Under the pieces are notes generated by a model. The model was not told the DNA's origin and made no database searches. It saw only the letters and a program-made list of their open reading frames with translations. A DNA stretch of 60,000 nucleotides from Polytrichum commune. Taxonomy: Eukaryota > Streptophyta > Polytrichopsida > Polytrichales > Polytrichaceae. The position numbers and the translations under genes are program-made. The first letter of the stretch is position 1, and every line of letters starts with the position of its first letter. Below are positions 1 to 11,297 of this stretch, piece after piece. The stretch spans positions 52,788,758 through 52,848,757 of the forward strand of contig OX485805.1 of assembly GCA_950295325.1 (NCBI GenBank). Reading direction: 5' to 3'.

Positions 1-69
1 ATTTATCTGGTGCTGAATGTGCTGGACAATAGGCATTCTTTCTGACAAGTTCTGCTTTGTTGGCAACAG

Positions 70-3040
70 AGTGTAGGATCCCGGGACCCTGGTTCACGTA
101 GAGGTGATTTAAGTGATTCACCTGCCCCGGATGCCCACAAACCTTATGGTGGGGTTGCTAGGCAATTACATGAAATAGAAAGAAGTGAGACAAGCAAGGC
201 AGTCACTCCTCAACCTAAAGCTCATGAGAAAGGTATTGCGTCCACAGAAGATGCTGCTGTTAACCATCTGTCCAACACTCTAAGTACCATTACTATTGGG
301 GACAAGAGTGCTCTTGATGGACATGCCAAACATTCAGTACAAGGGAGAACCCAGACTCAGATGTCTGGTCATCATTTGAACTTTGCCCCTGCTGAGAGTG
401 GATCACTGTCTGGGCTAACAGGTGTGACTGGGCTAAGTGGGATCACCTCCCAAAGTTTGGGGCACACACATAAGTCTGCTCTGCCCTCTTCACAAGCAGT
501 GGAGGTTAATAGCATTAGTACTGGGGAAAAGGGTGCTTCTGGACTTGCGAAGCATACACCACAGGGAAGGACTCCTACTCAGGTTCCTCCACAGCAGATG
601 ACTGCTGTCCGTGGTGAAAGTGTATCTGTCTCTGGAGTGACGGGAATGACTGGTCAAAGTGGAGTGACCTCTCAAAGTGTTGGATCTTCACAAAAGCCTC
701 TTCCACAAGGGATTGAAGTCCCACAGAAATCTCATCTTCCCCAAACCATCAAAGAAAGTGTGCGCTCAGGAACTGAATCAATTGATCAGAATGGGCATTC
801 GAAGGTCACGACAAGAGCGAATGTTGCATCAGCAGAAGTCCCATCACATGAAGCACATGAAGGTCATTCTGCGAAATCCAGTGATGCCCCCAAAGAAAGG
901 GGGGATAAAAACCAGGATAACCCCCCTCCTTACTCACAACCTCAAAGAAGACTGAGAATGGAGACTGAGAATGACAACTTTGTGTATGTGAACGGAATTC
1001 GTTACCAGAAGTTGGGAAAAATTGGCAAGGGCGGCAGTAGTGAGGTGTTCAAGGTTATTGCCACCAACTGCTCAATATATGCTCTCAAGCGGATCAATTT
1101 AAAAGGACGAGATTGGGGAAGTGCTCGAGAATTCTATCAGGAAATAGAGTACCTTGAGGCATTGCGTGGCAAACGGCACATCATTCAGCTAGTTGATTCT
1201 GAGGCAAGTCCTAATTCCTGAAGCATCTTGACATGTCAATGATAAAAAGGGAGTAGACTAACTTAAAATGTTTATCAGGTGTTTGTGGGATTGATTGCAA
1301 TCATTGAAGAATCAAGAGTGCTTGGCATGTCTGCAATCAGAAGATGATTGAAGAGTAGACATTGAAGTTTCTCATGTGGATGAAAGTGAAGTATACTGAG
1401 ATTTCTGTTTTGCAGGTTACAAACAAGAAGGTTCTTGACAAAAGTCGGAGTGGTGGAGACATCACTGAAGATGCTTTCATATACATGGTGCTAGAATACG
1501 GGGAGATTGATTTGGCTGGCATGCTATCTGCCAAGCGCAAGGAAATGCAATGCAATAACGAGAGCAAACTTGATGAAAATTGGCTACGATTTTACTGGCA
1601 GGTAAGGAACATGTAACCATTCCACTGCTGTATGTATCTAAGTCTCAGTGGAATTGTGATGGGTACCTCCTTCGTTATTGTGGGTTGGATACTACATTCC
1701 AGTGCTGTGGGTGACAACCTAATATTGAGATCAGTGATCTCATTCTTTCAGATGCCTGCAGATGATATGTCAGTTCATCAAATATAATAAGACGTGCCTA
1801 TCATGAGTTCCAAAACTTAGCATGTCATACATAACGTGTATGCTCACTGTGACAGTAATTCTATAAAGTTGATACAGGATATGCAGTACTTAAAGAATTT
1901 CAAATTATATCTGATGAATTTTCTGCCACTGATGTAACAGCAAATATTGGAGGCTGTGCGGACAATACATGAGGAGAGAATTGTGCACTCTGACTTGAAG
2001 CCAGCTAATTTCATGTTGGTCCGAGGGGAGCTCAAGCTGATTGACTTTGGGATTGCCAAAGCTATACAGAATGATACCACCAACATTGTGCGTGATTCTC
2101 AGGTATGGAACAATTTCCTAAGTGCACATGATCAGCAAGATTTATGGTACGAACATTGTTGACTGGAAAAAGATTAGCTGGAAGATTAATTTGGTAATAT
2201 GAACTTTTTTGAAAAGGTGTTGCTCATGCACTTTCCAACAATAACTTGTTGTGGAGTTCTATAAGGTCAATTAATATTCATCATAAGTTCGCATTGATGA
2301 AGTGGTTTACACCTTTTGGTGCAGTGAACCATTTAGAGCTGAGACCCAGCTTGTCATTGTGTTGCTGTGCCTGTTTAGTCACAGATCATTGTTCTATACA
2401 GACATTATTTGTCCTCATTGGTAGTTTACCTCTTTTGTCCTTAACTGAAAAAACGATGTAGAGCCACCACTATTGACCACAGAGTAGTGCTGAAATTTGT
2501 TTATTTCTGTTTCTACAGGCAGGCACATTGAATTACATGTCGCCAGAGGCATGTTTACAAAATCAAACAGATGATGAAGGTTTGGAGATCAAGCAAGGCC
2601 GTGCTTCAGACATCTGGTCACTCGGCTGCATTCTTTACCAAATGGTGTATGGGCAGACACCATTTGCTGAGCTTTCTTTCTACTCCAAGATTCAAGCCAT
2701 CACAAACCCACATCACAAAATCAATTATCCTCCTGTTTCAAATCCCTGGCTGCTGGACATTATGAAGAGATGTCTTACCTGGGACCGCAGGAAGCGGCTG
2801 CGCATTCCAGAGCTTCTCCAGCACCCATTCTTGCAACCTCACCTGGCTCCTGTCGTTCCCATCAGACATCTCCTCATAAATGGGATGACCAAGGATCAGA
2901 TCTTACAAAATGTAGCAGCCGAGATTAGTTCATCCTTGCCAAGTGAGTGGGTGGCAGAGCTCTTGAAAAGAGAGTGGCGAGATCCAGCCAAAGCTTCACG
3001 AGATGAAGACAGTGCTAAAGATATCAGGAAGCAAGGGTAA
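70..3040 (+). CDS. MPS1: MPS1/TTK-like dual-specificity spindle-checkpoint kinase, 3' part of gene
   Basis: MPS1 phosphorylates kinetochore proteins to recruit the spindle assembly checkpoint. Exons read as 70-1203, 1416-1601, 1941-2102 and 2519-3040, all joined in phase 0; the gene's start lies upstream of the window, so the ATG at 361 is internal. The first exon holds a low-complexity region with two related copies of a (S)GVTGxxGxTSQS segment (about 391-465 and 630-690), then the kinase domain: glycine loop GKGGSSEV near 1027, lysine of ALKRI at 1087, HSDLKPAN near 1986, DFG near 2043, and SPEA near 2540. The joined exons give the family pattern FYWQ[24 protein letters not shown] and NDTTNI. 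The HSD in place of HRD is normal for MPS1. The first intron begins GAG|GCAAGT, a GC donor. The kinase domain is complete and followed by a short C-terminal tail. I am confident of the family; function in this organism is inferred. Confidence 0.93.
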
Positions 3041-3226
3041 TGAAGCTGTGGGACTGAATGACAAGATGAGAATTCATCCCCAGCAAAATCAGAGTACTCT
3101 CTCCTATCCTGATCTTATTGATCTGGAGTTAGAAGTAGAGACTATGTGGGTGGAAGGGTATGGGATGATCTGATCTCTGGTACTGATTGTGCACCCCCAA
3201 GTAGATGCATGCTGCATCAGTTGTAA

Positions 3227-3232
3227 AATAAA
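3227..3232 (+). promoter_or_regulatory. Polyadenylation signal of MPS1 gene
   Basis: A canonical AATAAA lies 187 bases after the stop codon of the kinase gene, a reasonable 3' UTR length. Confidence 0.5.
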
Positions 3233-3240
3233 ACCAGTGT

Positions 3241-6200
3241 GAAGTTATCTGATATGCGTGAGATCTCTTCCACTTCAAAACTTAGAGGTATATAGTGGTA
3301 TCCAGGTCTTGTGTCTCCAACTTAGAGACCCTTGTCAGATGTGTTCGCCGAAAACACTGTTAACGAGAACACGCGAGCACCAGAGGTGTTGATTGACCAT
3401 GCTGGCAGAGTTCAAGTCTGGAGCTTGTTTCACTGGAGATTGTACAACCGCCCTTCAGGCTCAAAAAGTGTCTGAAGACACTACAGGGCTCTTGGTAAAC
3501 TGCGCTCGATCATGGTTGATAAAAAGCAGGGAAAAGAAAGTGCAAAATTACAAAGTGGAGGCAGGAAACTTTCCATGTCGGATGAAGTTTGGCGCTTTAT
3601 TTATGATGATCCTCCAGTGTGAGGAATACTTACACTGCATGCAGGTGTGATCCGAGCATGCAGGCTGCAACAACCAGCTGATGTAATAAGGTCAATCTTC
3701 TCTATGCCTGCAGCTGGTTCAAATTCTACACACTCGGAGATGCTTTTCTGTTCTTTTCAGAGAGACCACACTCTCTTTGGTCCTGTACATACCTGTGTGC
3801 TGGTGCAGCATTTTGAGGCAACTAATATTGTTGGAGGTTGGTAACTTGTATTGTAGGCGCCTTGCCAACACAACCATACGAGCCATGAGGTCATGGAACT
3901 TCATGTTGTTTGTCTTTCCTTGATGGGGGACTGGCAAGGGATAGGTAGTAATGAATTTTGTAACTGATAGTGTACACTAGATTATTGAAGGTTGCGGTCT
4001 AAGCATTCTGAGACACGTGCTTTTGAAAGGCAGTAGAAAGTAGAAAGATTCAAGTTGTTTCGTGCTTCCTTTTGTTTGACTTCATTATCATACTGGACAG
4101 GCATTTGCTGAAGCTGCCACAGTAGTGGCTTGACCTTTTTCACTTCTGCTCGTTTCTGCAGTGCCTCATCTAGTTTAAAGAACCTGTGTGTTTTCATGCT
4201 AATTCATACAAGTTGACTGTTATGATGTAAGGTATGTGGCCCTATTGTGGGTACTTCGAACTCCACACCCAAAACTTATCATTGGATCGAATCTGGAATT
4301 GCCTAATCTGGTCAGCATTTGCAAATTGCAGAATCTAAGTTGAGATGCAAAAGGAAGGTAGAGGAGCTAAAACCGAACACCCCACCCAAAATCAACACAT
4401 CTCGCATCAATCCAGTACATATTGATTTTGAGAATATTAGGACATATACCTTATTACCAGGCTCCCATGTTGATTGTGGGTCATCTACCACTAATACTTT
4501 GAACCCTTTCTTTCATGATCAATCTTCATGACTTGTCATTTTGATGTGATCACATAGGCCTTCCCAACAATCGAACTTCAAATGGTTGATATGTTTTGAG
4601 AACATCGTTTCATCTCAAAGCTTGGGTACTCCCAACCTTCACATATGGTGCAAAGACTTGGGGGGAGGGGGAGATTTGAAGAAATCTCATTGAATAAGCA
4701 TGAGGATACATATGATGACTCACGTCAAAGTGCTCTTCTTGACATCCTATCATATATTGTTGGCAAAATTTGGAGAAATTTCCATGGAATTATGCACACT
4801 TGAGCTAATTATGAGTTTCCAACAACAACTTGCCCACCTACCCTCCTCTTGGTGAGTCAATCAATCAAGATCACTTTATCAACACATGGTTGAATAAGGA
4901 TTTGACACCTAACCCACTTGGAAGGCATCATGGGGTCTATCACAATGTGAAGCCTATGACATCCCAACACCAGCAAATTTACCTTCACCTCAAGGACTTT
5001 CTCAACAACAAATGTGAATCGTACTGGAAGCAACCATTGACACTACTACCCCAATGCAAAAATCATTGTTTCATATTTCACCTCAAATCATAGACTTGTC
5101 ATTGAAATTGATTGGTGGTTGATTATCCTAGAGATAACAACTTCTGCCACTCATATTTTGTTAAACCTACAAATACCCCCCTTCATCGTGACCCCCCTCC
5201 CCCTCCAAGCTCTTTGGGTGTTTCCATAAGAGGGGTTGAACATATGTGTTATATGCAAAAAAAAAATTGTCATTTTTACCCAGTCATATGGTAAGGTCTA
5301 TGACCTCAAAGCTATCCTCAAGTGGTGATTGTTCATTTTATGTGTACGTTTGACCTTGCAATGGTCCGGAAGAAACTCCCATTGTCGGAACTTCATATTT
5401 TGGTGGGTAGTTGAGAATTTCTCAGTCTCAATTGAGCCATCAATGTGATTTAATGCCCACACCCTCTCACCCATGAAGCCAAAATAGTGTTTTGGACCAT
5501 GGTGCATGGATCCCTCCATGAAACTTGACATAAGGTAGAAAATGGAAAATGCTGAAGATAAGGTGATTCAGACAGAGAGAGTGGCTTGAAATTTGTGCAA
5601 TATCTTCTAGAGATGGAATAGAGGAAATGATGAGGAATGCAAGTTGTCTTGTAATTTTATTCCATGTAAATAATTAATTACATTTTTCCAACGAGACAAA
5701 TATGTCAAAACCCCTACATGTACAACAAAGTCTCCCTAATTTGAGCATCAAATGCACACAAATGTCCTACTTTGCATACAAAATGCACACAACATGGTTA
5801 ACCCAATGACACCCAAAAGTGATCCCAATTACTGACGTGAAACAAGATCTATTTGACCAATCACTACATCCAGCCTATCAATGCATCCTTTTCAGGCCAC
5901 CGCTTTTACAATTAACTATTTCTACACAAGAATATGCATACTCCTAGTCTAGTGCATCAATTGTAGTGGTCATACATCATTTTCCATTTTTCTACCTTAA
6001 TAAGATGAGTGACCACATAAGGCACACATATCTTATAGAGAATGCTTTTTGTAAGAGTATGTAGGTCACACATATGTGTGCAAAGAATGCTTCTCTAGAA
6101 GCATATGTAAGTCTCACCTTGATAATACGACACCTTATTATACAACGCACTTCCTACCGACCAAACTTTCTTGTGTTAATGTACTATATTATTATGACTA

Positions 6201-7454
6201 TGACGCTCATAATAGGTCATTTATTAGGCCCCCTTTGTCATATAATAGAGGTAATTAATGTACATATGTGATGGGACCCACACGCACGATATGCCTTGGG
6301 ATAGGGGAGTTGTTCCAAGTACAAAATGAATTCATCGGTGGGCTAAGTTAACTTAAGTTAACTCAAGTTAAGTGTTTTAAACCTTGATTCCAAAGCAAGC
6401 ATTGCACTTTTGAATTTTTGGGTTTGGGTGGACGTTGAAGGGATTTGGGGATTGTAGTTGTTCAAATTGATCTTTGAATCTAGGATGCGGTGAGCATTGT
6501 AATTGAGAAATGTTATTATTTATCTCTTACCACCTAATGTTACAAGTGCGGTACAACTCTTGGATCAAGGAATAATTGCCTCATTCAAAGTTTAATATAA
6601 GAAGAAGCTTTTGAATGGGTTCTTTCTCAATTTGATTCTTCACCTACTCATTGAGAATTGCGGAAAATATTGCATAATGTAAGGCATGTTATTATGTGAA
6701 GCTCTCAAGTGTGAAGAGAGATGAATCCCCAAATCATTCGAAACAACTAGAAGATGTCCAACATTTTACCTACAAGCTAGAGTGCCAATTTTGCCATGGA
6801 TGATGAATGTAAGAAATAGAGAATGAAAGAAGTAGCAAATGACCTAGCAAGTCTCAATTCATCTTTGAAACTTAGAAGTGAAGAAAAGTTTACTGAATAT
6901 GTATAGTTGATAAGGGAAGAATTTTTTGTTTGATCCAAAGTACAACATGGTTGAGTTGGTGGATTTGGCATAAAATAGAGAACTCCATTTGGGTTTAGAT
7001 TTGAATGAAGAGCCAATGGAGGGAATTGATGTGAATGACTAGCCTACACCAATAATCGAGCTTCCTCAATCCTGTGAGTATGCCCAATTAGTATCAAATT
7101 TTACAATGGAGCATTTTTCTAAAGTTTTAGTTGTAGATGTGATGAACATGCAATCTTTATGGATAAAATGAACAAGATTTCAATTTCCAACATCAACAAA
7201 CATCATTAGAAGACAATAGATTCTTACTTTCATAGTGTGTGACATGATAAAGACATCATCCTAGGATTATTTATTTGAAAACTCCGTATTGTGTGACATT
7301 GTGAGCATATTTCTTCAATAAAACATATCCTTTCATATTTATGTATCTTCATTATGTATTATGATTACATTTAATCACGCTTAATTAGCTTGAATGGGTA
7401 TGAATCCTTGCGAAAGTAGAAGGCGTTACGTAAACTACCATTACATATACACAC
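3241..7454. other. Intergenic stretch without recognisable gene
   Basis: This stretch after the kinase gene has only short, unconserved open frames. It is AT-rich with scattered short repeats. I see no protein motif, RNA gene or clear mobile-element terminus in it. Confidence 0.5.
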
Positions 7455-8099
7455 TAAAATCAACACACTAATTTAAGTTTCATTTTAATATGACAAAGAC
7501 CCCTTCAAATGGTGAGACATGAAAGTTATAACATCGATGCTACGAGGTTTTTGTAATGTGGTTGATTTCCAAGTTAATTACATGCTCTATTGACATTTTC
7601 TGGAGCTTCCCGAAAAAATGAATAAAATTTTGCGTTTTGGGGGGTGTTTTTCACCCGAGCTCCATTGGCTCATATTTGTTGAGCTTCAATGGCATGTTTT
7701 AGAGCTTCTTTGGCTCTTTGTTTTGAGGGGTGTTTTGCTTTGGGCGTCACCCGATCTCCATTGGCTCATATTGTTGAGCTTCAATGGCACATTGTTGAGC
7801 TTCTTTGGCTCTTAGGCCTTGAGCGCGTCTTTTGTGCGCGTCAAGGCGTTGTTGGCGAGCTTCGGCGGCTCTTTGGATTTGGGCTTGCTTCGCGGCTTTG
7901 GCCTTGGCGAGCAAGCTTGCCATGGTAGGAGCTTGGGATCGCTGTATGGGAGCGGAGCTTCCGAAGAAGTCTCGCTCCGGAGCTGGATCCGCTGCTACCT
8001 CCGCCACCAACCGGAGGCATGGCAGGCGCTCTTGTTTGGAGCTCATTTTGGTGTGGTTTTGGGTATGGTTCCAGGTGCGGTGAGGCGAGGCAAGCGTGG

Positions 8100-8230
8100 G
8101 CGCAAGGATTTGAACCCCAGATTTCCCAGATTTCGTGGGTTATGTGGGGGAGCGCCTTGCCGTCGCGTCTCCTCAGGAACCATGCTCAATATGTGAGCAC
8201 TAACCCATTTATTCATCAAAATGAGTCCGA
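8100..8230 (-). mobile_element. tRNA-derived SINE-like segment, copy A
   Basis: On the minus strand there is a B-box-like GGTTCAAATCC (8106-8116) and, about 90 bases upstream, TGGGTTAGTGCTC (8195-8207), which resembles an A box. Together they suggest a Pol III type 2 promoter as in tRNA-derived SINEs. The same arrangement recurs at 58403-58504. I do not see a foldable cloverleaf, so I do not call a tRNA gene. Confidence 0.4.
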
Positions 8231-8446
8231 ATCCACTTCAGGGTGAGCGTATGTGTGCATGTGTGGGGGGAATATGATGAAGACGAAGGAGAAAGGAGCG
8301 GACGAGCAAGGAGGTCTTGCAGCTGGAGCGAGAGAGCGACCCGGTGAGCTTGTCTCGATTACCTTCGGTTGTTTCTGATTTTTGTTTTTAGAATTCACAA
8401 AGAAAGCAGTTCAATGCATTAAGCGTGTATATGATGGTGGTGTGTT

Positions 8447-8460
8447 AAACCCTAAACCCT
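8447..8460 (+). promoter_or_regulatory. Telobox (two AAACCCT units)
   Basis: Two AAACCCT units sit just upstream of the NOPCHAP1-like frame. Teloboxes are common in plant promoters of ribosome-biogenesis and translation genes, which suits the neighbour. A 16-base version is at 58744-58759. Confidence 0.5.
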
Positions 8461-8474
8461 AGTCCTTAAGTGTT

Positions 8475-8735
8475 GTGCTTCGCTTTGTGGCAGCAGTATT
8501 GGATCGGGTGAGAGCATTTCTTCCCATCGTGAATGGAGCGAATCGAAAGCTGATGGCTGGCATTGAGGAGAAGGGAGAACAGGAGTTCGACATAGAAGCA
8601 GTGAGTGCGAACGGTGCAGCACCACACATAGAGATGGTATTTACAATGAAATTCTGCTTTCTTCCTCCGATCTTTATTGCTGCCATCTTTTGCGTTACAA
8701 GAATTCCAGTTACCCTAATGTTTGTCTACGAATGA
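8475..8735 (+). pseudogene. NOPCHAP1-like (C12orf45/DUF4598 type) fragment, copy A
   Basis: The frame contains LDRVRAFLPIVNGANRKL followed by EFDIEAV and HIEM. This matches the conserved core of NOPCHAP1 proteins (LLDQVxxFLPQMxxANEKL, then FNIENI and a short xxMD/HIEM tail), which help load snoRNP proteins onto the R2TP chaperone. The homologous stretch spans about 8497-8636 and ends at a plausible splice donor (GAGATG|GTATTT). After that the frame encodes a hydrophobic segment unlike the family, so only one exon seems present. The copy at 58773-59033 keeps the frame open with few changes. It may be a captured exon, or the 3' exon may lie in sequence I could not join. Confidence 0.5.
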
Positions 8736-10041
8736 GATCCCTTGCCCATCCTACATTCAAACCTCCTGCAGTGGCTATAAAGGACCTATCCCTGAGCTCG
8801 AGTGCTAATTAAGCTAAGCGGTCGTTGCATGTGCTCAGCCAAGCACATTGATGAAGAAAATGTTGGTATGGTTTGTATCATTGCTCAGAGACTGATGACA
8901 GAGTAGTTTCCATTGTTCAAGACTGAAGCCAGAGTATCTGTAAAAGAAAGGAATGATAAAAGTTCAATTGACCTCTTATAACACCTATTTCTTGTGATCA
9001 AGCTTGCATTCGGTATCTTATTCAAAGGATTACAGACATTGCCCCAAAATTAGAGCGAGTCCTAGGAGGCACAAGCGCGTCCCAGAACGTTTGAAAATCA
9101 ATAATGGTGAAGCTGACCCCATTGAGATTCAAATGCATGTAGGTACTGAGATATAACCAATAAAAATCCTGAAATACAGTGAGTGCAACTTACATATTCA
9201 TGCTCTCAACTGTGATTAGCACACATCAATAGTCATTGGCAAATGTCCAGAGTGTGTGCATGTATTAAAGCGGATGCTGTCTTGTGTGACTTAAGGCTTG
9301 ACTGATTGTCATTTGATAGGTGGGATCCTGTCCCAAATACATCATACTAATATAGCACCATTTTAGGTCTGGTTTTGATGAATTTACAATTTGGAACAAG
9401 GGAGTCTACTATGTTGCATACAAGCCATGATTACTCCGGGTTGCACGCTTCATCATCCGGCCCTTGTATTGTCACTGCGTAAACGTCGTAGGACAACACA
9501 CGATAAAACACAAGTCATATCACAGGTGTAATTCACGTTTCACCACACCCCAGAACATTTCCCAAAGTCACCTGCAAAACCACAAGGTGCGTATGTGCAA
9601 AAGAATGCTATCGTTCTTCAGGTATCCATATTCTACGTGATATCATCATTATGTGCTGGACCAATTACAAAACTTGGAAGTCTGGTTCCAGAAAAGCAAT
9701 CACCCATACCATCAAAGTATTGAGTCTTACAGGAGAGCCATGGCGAGGGAACATGACAAACACGAGATGAGTAGCAACCCAGAACCACACCATCTTCACA
9801 TGTCTTCAACTCTTCCTTCCCGATAGTGAATTACAACATGCCTGCTAAAGGAAATATACAGTTGCAAACAGCTCTTACTCCTGTGATACACTTGTACCTC
9901 ACCGAGGGGAATCTTGACATCATGAAAGACCAGCCCAAAGACCTGTCTAGGAACAATTCTGTACAACTGGATGTCAAGTACATTCAAAACCAGTACCAAA
10001 AGATGTGGCTAAACATTGTGTATGTACACTCAGAAGTGCGT

Positions 10042-11297
10042 CTAGGCAGATGGGGAGAAGATGCCTGGACTGTTCCAAGGCCGTTCTGCATATGACTTTC
10101 CCATAACACTGCACTGCTTAATGATACTCCCGTCTTCTCCTCTATACACTGGGAAGTAATCAAGAAACTCCTTAGTTCCTAATGTTCTCACCCCGTTGAA
10201 GAGAAACTCAGTTATATATCCCTGCAAACAAACAACCCCCCAACCGACCTGTCAAGAATCATTTCACATATTGTGCAAATTTCTTGAATGTGCGACACGC
10301 TTCGCACTAAGCAACAGGACACTGCAAGGAGGGCAAATGTGCACTGCCGTCCTAAACCTACCGATACCCAAACTTGAGAGAAAAGTGCTAACTAAAGAGA
10401 AGAAAAACATCAGGTAGCCTCATCATAGGCACACACAGTTGCAAGTGATTGTGGTTATGATGATGGCAATAGACATTGTCCACTTGTGCAAAGAAACAGA
10501 TATTCAACACATACTGAATCGAATGGTAAGCTAAGCAGAGAGCAGACCTCGCATAGTGCTTCCCCAAAGAGGCGCATTAAGACAAACCTTCCTAAATCCT
10601 GGCCAATGAAGCACAGCTGCATTAGATGACTTGAGTGATACAAATGGCACATTATATGAAGCATGCTTACAAAAGATTGAAATTCTAACCCCTTGCCAGA
10701 AAAGTTACATGGCAGCTCAAGAGATGTTACCTTTGTAGCTCTCCACACCAAGTAGCGGTGATGCGACTCCCGATTAATTGGCAGCAATCTCTTTGGCATC
10801 TTCTGATGGCTGTGCAGTCTCTGCCATTTGTAGCCACGCCAACAAGCACACTCACACTACACTAATGAATATGTTGCCTTTGCAAACTGCTAGATTTTCA
10901 TGCATCCAAGGACCTCGATAAGCAGACACTGCCATCTATTCTGAGATTTTCTATTGCAATACAGAGCATTTAAATTAATCAGATCGAGCTCCCTATGGAC
11001 CCTCTCTTGTGAGCCCTGAGTGTCACCCATTACAAGACCAATTAATTGTCATGAGGGAATATGGTTCCTATCTCAATTCTTGAGAGTAAATAGTCTTGAT
11101 AGTGCGTCATGACTTACTGCAAGATATTCTTGGAAGGCAGAGAAGACCGTCTCTTGAATCTCTGAGCGACTGTCTGGCCTTGTCCAGATTACAATCGGCG
11201 AAAGGAATTGTAAAGACTCTGCTGTAAGCTTGTCTCCCCAGGGTAACAACTGCTTGCACAGGAAAATCAGCAATGAAGTGACAGTAGCTACGCCCAA
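10042..11297 (-). other. Possible exons of an unidentified minus-strand gene
   Basis: Three minus-strand pieces look spliced. One spans about 11110-11297: it reads VTSLLIFLCKQLLPWGDKL and ends at a perfect donor (CTTGCA|GTAAGT). A second is near 10735-10825 and ends at GTAACA. A third, 10042-10227, follows a TTGCAG acceptor and reads GYITEFLFNGVRTLGTKEFL. The helical, leucine-rich character suggests an ARM/HEAT-like or similar scaffold protein. I do not recognise the family and cannot confirm that the three belong together. Confidence 0.3.

Larger units (their letters stand above)
7455..9795. repeat. Direct segmental duplication, copy A (partner 57775-59690)
   Basis: From about 7455 the sequence aligns in the same orientation with 57775 onward for roughly 2 kb, with scattered substitutions and small indels. 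The partner lacks part of the 9090-9530 interval. The unit contains a locally repeated segment (7655-7815, 'CCATTGGCTCATAT...GAGCTTC'), a SINE-like piece, a telobox and a NOPCHAP1-like exon. The two copies lie 50 kb apart. Confidence 0.85.

Noticed and set aside
361-361. ATG at 361 as start of the kinase protein
   Set aside because: The frame is open and coding-like back to a CAG acceptor at 69, so this methionine is internal.
5112-5294. Small coding frame in the 3.2-7.4 kb gap
   Set aside because: Short, no motif, contains homopolymer-like runs; not distinguishable from chance.
8100-8210. Functional tRNA gene
   Set aside because: Box-like motifs are present, but no cloverleaf with matched acceptor arms could be drawn.
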